From positions 1 through 12,647 of the forward strand of contig JAKSOM010000015.1 in assembly GCA_024405585.1 (NCBI GenBank): a stretch of 12,647 nucleotides of DNA, in the 5' to 3' direction. Under the pieces are notes generated by a model. That model was not told the origin of the DNA and ran no database searches. It saw only the letters and a program-made list of their open reading frames with translations. This DNA comes from Acidaminococcaceae bacterium (GTDB taxonomy: Bacteria > Bacillota > Negativicutes > Acidaminococcales > Acidaminococcaceae). Position numbers and translations under genes: made by a program. Shown here in pieces: positions 9,601 to 12,647 of this stretch; the first letter of the stretch is position 1; every line of letters starts with the position of its first letter.

Positions 9601-12600
9601 ACTGTATAGATGGCTACCGTCACCTATGTTGATGATATTGTTGCGCGTAATATTATCCGTCACATAGCAAGCGGCCCCGGCCGCCACAAGGGAAAAAGTT
9701 TGCTCGGAGAAACCGCTGACGGAAGCCGACGTGCCATTGGAAGCCACCACATAAAGATCCGCATCCTTGCCGGCAGCAACAATTTCCGTATTGCCGGAAG
9801 TAGTTACCCTGTCCGTTTCATTGATGGTACTCTTGACAGTGGTCTCATTGGCCCCCACAGCCACGCTGGAGGACACAGCGGACTGAACAACATAGATTTC
9901 ATGATTACCGTAACCCTCCAACAGCATCTGACCCTGAGACCGTAATTTGCTGTCGGCTATATTGGTATTGTCATTGATAGTAATACTGCTGTCCAAATTG
10001 GAACCCTCTCCACCGGCCACACCACCCTTGTTAGAGGCATAAAGCATAGAACGGTTGTCACCCTCAAAAGCAACATCCTTATTCAAGTTATACTGGGTGG
10101 TGGATTTCACCGTCATACTGCCACCTGCAACAATTTCTGCATTTCTAACATTAGTTGCATTATCAACAACAGCGGTGTTATAAACCTTCACTGCGGAACC
10201 GCCGAGAATATTGCCGCTGTGACCGTCCGCATAAATTCTCATACCGTTTTTGTGTTCGCTTTGCATGTCCGCCGCTCCTAAAACAACATATTTGCAGCTC
10301 AAATTCAGTGTGGTCCAGAAATTGGAGTCATTTTTCAACCCCGCAGCCACAGGACTGATAGCGATAATGCCGCCGTCATTGGATTTGACGTGTATGATGC
10401 CGGTCTCAACCGTTTTTGCTTCAATGGTCAAATTCTTCGCCTCCAGGGTTTCACCCTCCGCCACAGCAAAATCAAGGGTAACCCCGTTACTGACGTGGTT
10501 GCGAGTATAATTTGTGGCAGAGCAGATGCCCACACCAACCTCAACATTTTCCATAATATTGGAAACCTGCAACGCACCCAAACTGATAACGTTCCAATCC
10601 GCCAAGGCCAGAGTTCCTCCCAGCGAATTATTCTTCCTAAAATTCTCCGCCAAAGCCAGATTACTATGGACATTCTTCACATCGGTCTTCACATTGACAT
10701 TGGCGGTGGTCCTGCCCTTATTCACCCCGATATCAAGAGCCCCAATACCCACCACACCTTCCTTGGCTGTCAGTGCGGCATAATTGCCCTTCTCATCAGA
10801 AAGTCCGTTAACAATATCCACCCTATCGGCAAAAAGGTCTATCTCCTCAAGATGCAAGGCAACATTTACCGGTGCATTAGCACCAGATTTTTGTACGTCA
10901 TTGCCCAGCCAGGAAGTGGCCAAAGTTCCCTGCCCCTTCGCCACAGTACCCGCAGGATAAATTATCTGACTTATTATATTTGGAGCAAAAACATTTTCAA
11001 CAGAAACCCTTTTACCGTAGAATGCCGTACTGCCGGCACTGTCACCGGTTACGGACAAACTCATAGTGCTTGTATCCTTGGTCTCCGCCTCCAAGTAGCC
11101 ACCGGAAATAATACTCGTATCCAAAGATGCAACTTGTGCCAACAGGGATATGGTATCCTTGTTTCTCACCGTAACATCACCGGTACCCTTAGCGGAAAGC
11201 AACTTGCTGTTCCTAACCTCCAATTTCGTTTCCCCGTCCCGTTTGGACGAACTCTCAATTACGCTAACGGACAACGCTCCCAAAATCTTGGCATCAACAG
11301 AAAAGGTTTTTACCGAACCTTCATTGGTATTGCCGACAAAAATGTTCCCGTCCGCCCGCAGTGCGGCCCCCTCAATGCTTACACCGTTGTTCTGATGCAA
11401 ATTGACAAAATTCTTCACCACTCCCACATTTACCAAACTGCGGAAACTGTTGCTATTGGAAAAAATGTTATTCTTTGTCTCAGTCGCAACATTAATATCA
11501 TTGGCAGCGTTCAGTGTAATATTTTTCACATCGCTATGCACACCCGCCGTAACAGGTGTCAGTGATGAGCCATCAGGGTAGGGTAGAGTCAGCATAGTGC
11601 CAACTTCACTATTGCCTACGGCCTGTTGCCTATCATCTAATTTGGCATTAATTTCATCTAAACGATTAGTTATTAAACTTCTAAGATTCCTATTCCCTGT
11701 ATCTGCCTTTTGCTCGGACTCCCTAATATCGTTGTCATTGCATTCAATCACATTTTTTTCAGTCAAACTCTCATCACCGGCGATGGTCTTGGCAGTCACC
11801 GCTTCAGAATAGGTAATAATATAGTTATCCGTTCCCGCCGTACCCACGTTGGTCACAACATCCCCAACAAAAACATTCAGTGCCCCCACTGAAACCTGCC
11901 AAATACTGTCTGTAACGTTTCTGGTCTCAATCCCCTTGACATCAATATCCTTGGCGTAAATTGCCCTGCCGCTGCCCGCCGTCTCAGCCGCTGTAGTGGT
12001 ATTGATTGTGTTCCGCACCTTGTTGACACCTACGGTAATCACGCCCAAATTCCCCTCCACGGAACTAAAGGTTTCATTCAAATTAGTAATCCCTACAACA
12101 TCCACCCTGTTGGCACGCTTTGCCGACGTGCCGATATTGGTATTGTTAATCTTGGCCTGGGCCGTCGATGTGAAATTATTACGCCATACTGCCACCCCTG
12201 CCGTAATACCAAGCCCGATACCGGCATTAATGGTGTATTCCTTGGAAGACAATGTTATATCGTTAGTGGCGGTTACCTTGTCATTGCTAATATCATCACT
12301 ATCATGGGTGATATTGCTGTTTTCCAAAAGGGAAATGGTTTTGGCATTGTCCGTCACTTTGTAAACGCAAACCCCCGCATCCACCGTGATAATGCCAAAA
12401 CTAAATGTGGCAGCCACTCCCGTATCAGTAATACTGTCCTTGTGGTGAGCATTCACCACAAGACCCAGGTTATCCGTATCCACACAGTCCATCCGGGCAA
12501 GAGTTATACCATTGCTGTCCACATGGGACGTAGCCACAGAAGCGGCCCCTGCCACATCAGGGGAAACTTTCCCTGCAAAAAGCATGGCAATTGCCGCAGG

Positions 12601-12647
12601 ATTGATGGCCATGGAAGCCCCTGCACAAACATTTGTTATATGCACAT
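619..12647 (-). CDS. Giant LktA-family filamentous adhesin/leukotoxin-like protein (TpsA type), 5' end outside window
   Basis: The frame is open from the right edge to a TGA at 619-621, giving at least 4,008 residues. The GTG at the edge (12643-12645) is read as an internal Val, because the frame continues out of the window with no RBS visible; residue numbers in these entries count from that codon. The protein is built of beta-helix rungs (patterns like NxGxIxxxxGDVxLxA and GGNVNITSKGG), which marks it as a haemagglutinin/filamentous adhesin. The Gly/Ala/Val N-terminal repeats plus Trp/Tyr-rich inserts (WVNRYDKPQKFVWVNRVGNP) recall the Fusobacterium LktA leukotoxin family, whose prototype is about 3,240 residues, so this one is larger. 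No C-terminal beta-barrel is seen, so export by a separate TpsB/LktB-type outer-membrane pore is inferred; that partner and the TPS domain would lie off the right edge. The likely role is host or biofilm adhesion, possibly cytotoxicity. Family placement is from memory of motifs, not a search. Confidence 0.88.
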   Translation of the reverse strand, partial: VHITNVCAGASMAINPAAIAMLFAGKVSPDVAGAASVATSHVDSNGITLARMDCVDTDNLGLVVNAHHKDSITDTGVAATFSFGIITVDAGVCVYKVTDNAKTISLLENSNITHDSDDISNDKVTATNDITLSSKEYTINAGIGLGITAGVAVWRNNFTSTAQAKINNTNIGTSAKRANRVDVVGITNLNETFSSVEGNLGVITVGVNKVRNTINTTTAAETAGSGRAIYAKDIDVKGIETRNVTDSIWQVSVGALNVFVGDVVTNVGTAGTDNYIITYSEAVTAKTIAGDESLTEKNVIECNDNDIRESEQKADTGNRNLRSLITNRLDEINAKLDDRQQAVGNSEVGTMLTLPYPDGSSLTPVTAGVHSDVKNITLNAANDINVATETKNNIFSNSNSFRSLVNVGVVKNFVNLHQNNGVSIEGAALRADGNIFVGNTNEGSVKTFSVDAKILGALSVSVIESSSKRDGETKLEVRNSKLLSAKGTGDVTVRNKDTISLLAQVASLDTSIISGGYLEAETKDTSTMSLSVTGDSAGSTAFYGKRVSVENVFAPNIISQIIYPAGTVAKGQGTLATSWLGNDVQKSGANAPVNVALHLEEIDLFADRVDIVNGLSDEKGNYAALTAKEGVVGIGALDIGVNKGRTTANVNVKTDVKNVHSNLALAENFRKNNSLGGTLALADWNVISLGALQVSNIMENVEVGVGICSATNYTRNHVSNGVTLDFAVAEGETLEAKNLTIEAKTVETGIIHVKSNDGGIIAISPVAAGLKNDSNFWTTLNLSCKYVVLGAADMQSEHKNGMRIYADGHSGNILGGSAVKVYNTAVVDNATNVRNAEIVAGGSMTVKSTTQYNLNKDVAFEGDNRSMLYASNKGGVAGGEGSNLDSSITINDNTNIADSKLRSQGQMLLEGYGNHEIYVVQSAVSSSVAVGANETTVKSTINETDRVTTSGNTEIVAAGKDADLYVVASNGTSASVSGFSEQTFSLVAAGAACYVTDNITRNNIINIGDGSHLYSGRDTNIFANLDEKRVMGSLSLDESSRTFASGIITVPYSRITSNLNQTNQVTLAEGAKVDSFGNVNIYANYGRETIDRKTGSYCWYKNNLQGEFMSTSASKPIASIMRNNFVDVKGAITAGTLNSLTITIGGTGSPVLVVPDAATKAMFASSGYTVYTIDDYEKFISFGIGNEEFKEKTGIGIEQLKPILVTAVGTENQTLQKLYGLMGDYSTDGANSRIYKTLKSAADLLEQQVNKGTSSSEPGVQRLSENLCVVIPDILVSGGNVNIETGVLRGNGGNITAKGMRDVSITNNSSMMLKVNNITVVNPGGNVNFNEITLPETGYLKRIRELNTNYADPGNFSVSSSQATVHPEVKIEGKWGGSGVSHSERSYKLTDYRRNSDGSIVLDGNGNPVVVYLKKVDGKYVETTETEADTENVAAGKVLCPADVYVVGGIENLDGSVSVVSDHNNIVISSTDGAGIRAAQVLVKAEHGSLVQLSPNQTINIDGSPEAIYGEVVNNAVNWLKSKDHLYKEGNVVLEIIDWDVAERNGYMSDALATWYNNLSQEDKSQLNNGYIKIDGAYVKVSSTYSTVTDLIKLQQQHKPYYEYLQSSWVNRYDKPQKFVWVNRVGNPMGTTMEKPAANPNDGDPAKSGYIMGSDITLVGADININGIVQSGYAKYQLNLTDADEDRINLIKASHLSGGGKPLTDAEVLNNEQFLVRKGGAVYDAASGSYRYEVAAYYNPDEDTVVVPSVNAEGGNIFLAGRIASTGNGKIICMDGVSTIDVKNTYNHSLALNDLLVGERQGKVTIVDAGLEKSVEIARDGITAKAFDGVVDFNTDQVKYNASTGVYKYYPKENLKYEWVSGDDYSEVKTYLTTKRATWWGWNDYKKYGPDVLKSTDPDTRLIGVQPPAWKPRTDGSFIVEDSFFKDQNSLQVTRTYNSGTSVKSQPKPGRSYTTGLYGCHKWQEYTWEEKNGYSFTNQVKMRADLPVQILFIGQQNAKQSFVNITNEGQNKTVKLYGDIGNTKLYEAGGVLMENGNVNITSKGGIERLGGEIYARNVDLSAVGDISGVQVRVADAVNLDAWSILAGSKVSVNVNKNYLSAGTVNVGAFGGKDGNNASVAFAQLITQGDVLRADSAKHNDNESMVVAGRINIVSSEGNIGAADKYLNIRGGQVADSNNSMSASVNVDARGDIYLCQTAGSLRAGRIASKSGDLFIEVPDGGILDAQSIFGQDDRPGYKQDLLSEWAALGLIDDGSDLAKKQIAMKDEAIQRERDLLISERDAVATTKDRIAEIDVELQNLAADKTKQETSHRDVIASLDSIINGKGTPAEKDAAKKLKAEFESKWSGYWTNYQGEYSKKVADLTAERNFTGASEERKAEINKQLALLPEKYQVWNGEQMLYAMENSIINPEAGYTATPKDPNLYGRNINLKVRDNVGILEDNVQIISSLDLYEKNSDGTFKNIDKIRALSWADKGSATYNNDRKEFTLVTRVGLGLQQSAGAGGKIVVTGYDASDNYANGSVFIEGRKFQDGRSGQDLDLAFEMVKAEGPVRLISLANLINVAKPQQPVVITKGNLFLSTGDEIITDKGFSIGNADNLFTVQAAGNVQLLATGDIYLRTFGDLNMLCAVAGREEYGDIGGNICLTSDGNIYGVYVDGQDVQGNIRSGNGKNITLDANGSIGDWDDDKKTVRFKNVDDTSTAGISLTAKDEVVVEGVSTAMALPEKLDNQYQVPAQGKLSISKLETKGNKVRITVNGKLDLKESSFDFGLNDSEFDVYSAGNLQFDSDVTAAKVVLSDALGVGLSSKITGKDVILQTGVVPVLTAGVLSVVTGDGHSYADITNHSSDTAALTGEVKAVNLTVKADRDIDLGGTGKIWVDNADLSATNNVIFKNYSVSGLQPGNTDATVKVHSGEKMLNGRVEVTFGEGNNTFTTTPQTLTSNDVLAKGDVLLNSRGNLINAEGTQIYSAEGIVDVVAHGYLINKGSISVENVQNKENIYVFVGAGGNLLNTNAVSADNGYIIITGAGALDNSGNIDSNGQSIGLLAGGKISNTALDRFITADKDVVMCAGDGLENNAKIAAGVYGTSGGDVVLDDFEAFNADGLVDSDFKFLLENILTAHGYKPATEFKSDGTVHNSGSIVAQKGTADGGSKGHVHLDSQGHTENEGDVYSIDGAVFMDSTEDLVNNGSIYVLNSDTTGAASCNVTLQATGNLFNSGDIYVVGKGEVALDADAMDRNGLDYAGMTEEQIASHLKTSTVNEVEFKGVYNTGDIYVTNGDVTLKTMYGGDIYNDDDFRTEGESVIASSGSISLLAPYGIVENTKTLVSGKNITIESYQDIYNLPAGDSGYVGESVQRGLETLNGTITLISHGKLVDGSQLEGLVVNKGILKANNGDIVIVANGSVKTDALPELEDIIPLPKELYAGITYSFLNDREGDILTTDGNVRITANQSVVSFGDMMALIGEGGSAVNGDISLRSNNGNVVIYSVDEEYKHVPDAHSFVADGDMSLRAPKGYVYSDKGMYAKGDLTLEFGAGEQSGEVISDSGNVTFISRGVDEKFRDLTISNHISAANGKVTIVSCGNLTINDLDNMSSGIVSKNDIVLDAEKNIKIIDATDIRTAEGGIEIQSNSGDIDVTGPVNAKGFVRLYTKGGTADSRAWISDENEKYNPFRNIPESDVYPQYSAGQSAGNITINGAIGTNGDVDLSSYDGNITVQNIIAGKMAVVGTHSGKIDIEGKIKGNDVALYSEADQVDISFGDIDVTNNLILAGNNWNVNFNDIKMGENVNLFIYGACQSKSSTGNFIITYHKGSDKPLHFSQLSAATVTIDTEGPLVIDNLNIGDRAEFYVMGTKTDIFGKVHDYDKEARSIYFSGGDNSSSKIDLSPVLFGYDAARKQEETRKLATDPHQFEVGGFGTGGSHGKGGKVSYEKLTPETETCNAYLLKKSRNYDVYGQRYSMESLMQNLGSIRINNVFDAVFNTNIQFFTRYNTITIPDVVVNEPSDLKKDEFEF
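622..1010 (-). other. C-terminal Gly-rich linker and unique tail of the adhesin
   Basis: After the last rungs the protein reads SSSKIDLSPVLFGYDAARKQ, a short charged helix (QEETRKLATD), a Gly/His linker GGFGTGGSHGKGGK (about 925-884), then about 85 non-repetitive residues ending SDLKKDEFEF. It has no amphipathic beta-barrel repeat and no LPXTG sorting signal. One Cys sits in the tail (codon 841-843) and another in the last part of the rod (codon 1273-1275). In HMW1 of Haemophilus a C-terminal disulfide anchors the adhesin to its pore, so an analogous role is conceivable, but there is no sequence similarity I can point to. Confidence 0.5.
1010..5340 (-). repeat. C-terminal beta-helix rod of the adhesin
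   Basis: Roughly 1,440 residues of regular beta-helix rungs about 15-25 residues long alternate Asn/Gly turns with V/I/L strands. Examples are LVNNGSIYVLNSDTTGA near 3080, LFNSGDIYVVGKGEVALDAD near 2980 and YNTGDIYVTNGDVTLKTM near 2830. Text-like repeats of 'N(S/T)G(D/N/S)I' dominate 3800-2800. The region is devoid of long charged helices and low in cysteine. It should form the stiff rod of the filament. The copies are diverged, so unequal recombination is not recent. Confidence 0.7.
5475..5940 (-). other. Long charged coiled-coil insert of the adhesin
   Basis: Residues about 2236-2391 switch from beta-helix to a strongly helical, highly charged stretch. A first helix runs roughly from SDLAKKQIAMKDEAIQRERD through TTKDRIAEIDVELQNLAADK to SLDSIING. 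A turn NGKGTP near 5670 follows. A second helix starts AEKDAAKKLKAEFESKW and a third, shorter one is EERKAEINKQLALLPEKY. Glycine is almost absent and hydrophobics sit at heptad-like spacing, so an antiparallel helical hairpin or coiled-coil is likely. The beta-helix resumes at GRNINLKVRDNVGILEDN. It could act as a spacer, a dimer interface or a hinge; the sequence does not tell which. Confidence 0.65.
6690..8120 (-). other. Tyr/Trp-rich non-repetitive inserts of the adhesin
   Basis: Three blocks interrupt the beta-helix, separated by short runs of ordinary rungs (about 7700-7620 and 7400-7220). Block A (8120-7730) includes NAVNWLKSKDHLYKEGN and WVNRYDKPQKFVWVNRVGNP. Block B (7620-7400) includes TDADEDRINLIKASHLSGGG and GSYRYEVAAYYNPDEDTV. 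Block C (7215-6690) includes YKYYPKENLKYEWVSGDDY, a TTKRATWWGWNDYKKYGPD segment near 7030-6975 and LYGCHKWQEYTWEEKNGY near 6770. Such aromatic density is unlike the rest of the protein. Similar Trp/Tyr segments are, as I recall, typical of LktA-like adhesins. They are candidates for ligand-binding or shape-breaking domains, which is inference. Confidence 0.5.
8850..9210 (-). other. Helical/globular insert 2 in the adhesin
   Basis: Residues about 1146-1266 lack beta-helix periodicity. They run from a VLVVPDAATKAMF segment through KFISFGIGNEEFKEKTGIGI, QTLQKLYGLMGDY and SAADLLEQQVNKGTSSSEPG before the rungs resume at PDILVSGGNVNIETGVL. Hydrophobics at helical spacing (EQLKPILVTAV, SRIYKTLKSAADLL) suggest a small mainly alpha-helical domain inserted in the filament. 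A beta-rich second insert follows shortly after, at about 8600-8310 (YLKKVDGKYVETTETEADTE), before LCPADVYVVGG resumes the helix. I recognise no named domain in either. Confidence 0.45.
9500..12645 (-). repeat. N-terminal Gly/Ala/Val hydrophobic repeat region of the adhesin
   Basis: About 1,050 residues contain a recurrent diverged motif: a hydrophobic glycine-rich strand of 10-18 residues, then a polar Asn/Thr stretch often with VNK or VxxN and a small-residue strand. Examples are AGIGLGITAGVAVWRNNF (near 12230), GNLGVITVGVNKVRNTIN (near 12060), VGALNVFVGDVVTN (near 11900), VGIGALDIGVNKGRTTAN (near 10750) and VISLGALQVSNIMENVEVGV (near 10590). I count about nine to eleven copies with irregular spacing. 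They are degenerate at the DNA level, so they are old. The pattern is typical of the LktA family as I know it. It differs from the plain beta-helix rungs of the C-terminal half. Boundaries are approximate. Confidence 0.6.
11565..11775 (-). other. Charged helical insert 1 in the adhesin
   Basis: Residues about 291-361 break the hydrophobic repeat pattern with a stretch rich in Glu, Asp, Lys, Arg and Gln, including ESEQKADTGNRNLRSLITNR and LDEINAKLDDRQQAVGN, followed by a Pro/Gly/Ser-rich return (LPYPDGSSLTP) to the repeats. The composition predicts helix rather than beta-strand. It probably projects from the filament as a small helical module. Its function is unknown. Confidence 0.5.

Noticed and set aside
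11753..11759. A7 tract as a phase-variation switch in the adhesin
   Set aside because: Runs of seven are expected a few times by chance in 12 kb and this one is not near the 5' end; nothing else supports switching.
12643..12645. GTG as the start codon of the adhesin
   Set aside because: No RBS can be seen, the frame is open to the window edge, and the sequence already begins inside the repeats with no signal peptide or TPS domain.

Overview
This window is almost entirely one gene. A single uninterrupted reading frame on the minus strand covers positions 619 to the right edge, more than 4,000 codons. It encodes most of a giant surface or secreted filamentous adhesin that I place, from remembered family patterns only, in the leukotoxin (LktA)-type filamentous adhesin family (TpsA/haemagglutinin-like). 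The N-terminus, with the signal peptide and secretion (TPS) domain, lies beyond the right edge. Downstream on the same strand is the 5' part of a site-2-protease (M50) zinc metalloprotease gene, which stops early and looks frameshifted. The 195-bp gap between them (424-618) holds a terminator-like hairpin, overlapping inverted repeats, and a strong promoter with an extended -10 driving the protease gene.

Organism: a LktA-like giant adhesin next to a Firmicutes-type M50 protease with a strong AAGGAG ribosome binding site and consensus sigma-A promoter suggests a Gram-negative-walled Firmicute (Negativicutes, for example a Selenomonas/Phascolarctobacterium/Megasphaera-type bacterium). This is inference. 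Fusobacteria also carry LktA proteins and cannot be excluded.

Layout in transcription order (right to left): (1) about 12645-9500, Gly/Ala/Val-rich strands alternating with polar Asn-rich turns; a short charged helical insert at 11775-11565; (2) 9210-8850, a second helical insert in beta-helix; (3) 8120-6690, tyrosine/tryptophan-rich non-repetitive blocks alternating with beta-helix rungs; (4) 5940-5475, a long charged coiled-coil; (5) about 5340-1010, a long regular beta-helix of 'NxGxIxxxxGxVxLxA' rungs; (6) 1010-622, a Gly-rich linker and unique tail with no visible beta-barrel, which fits two-partner secretion rather than a classical autotransporter; (7) hairpins 510-598; (8) promoter 473-501, palindrome and RBS; (9) M50 gene 423-34.

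The two genes are probably separate transcription units: the adhesin ends in a hairpin and the protease has its own promoter. I see no tRNA, rRNA, CRISPR array or insertion sequence. The long open frames on the plus strand inside the adhesin are shadows of its repetitive coding.
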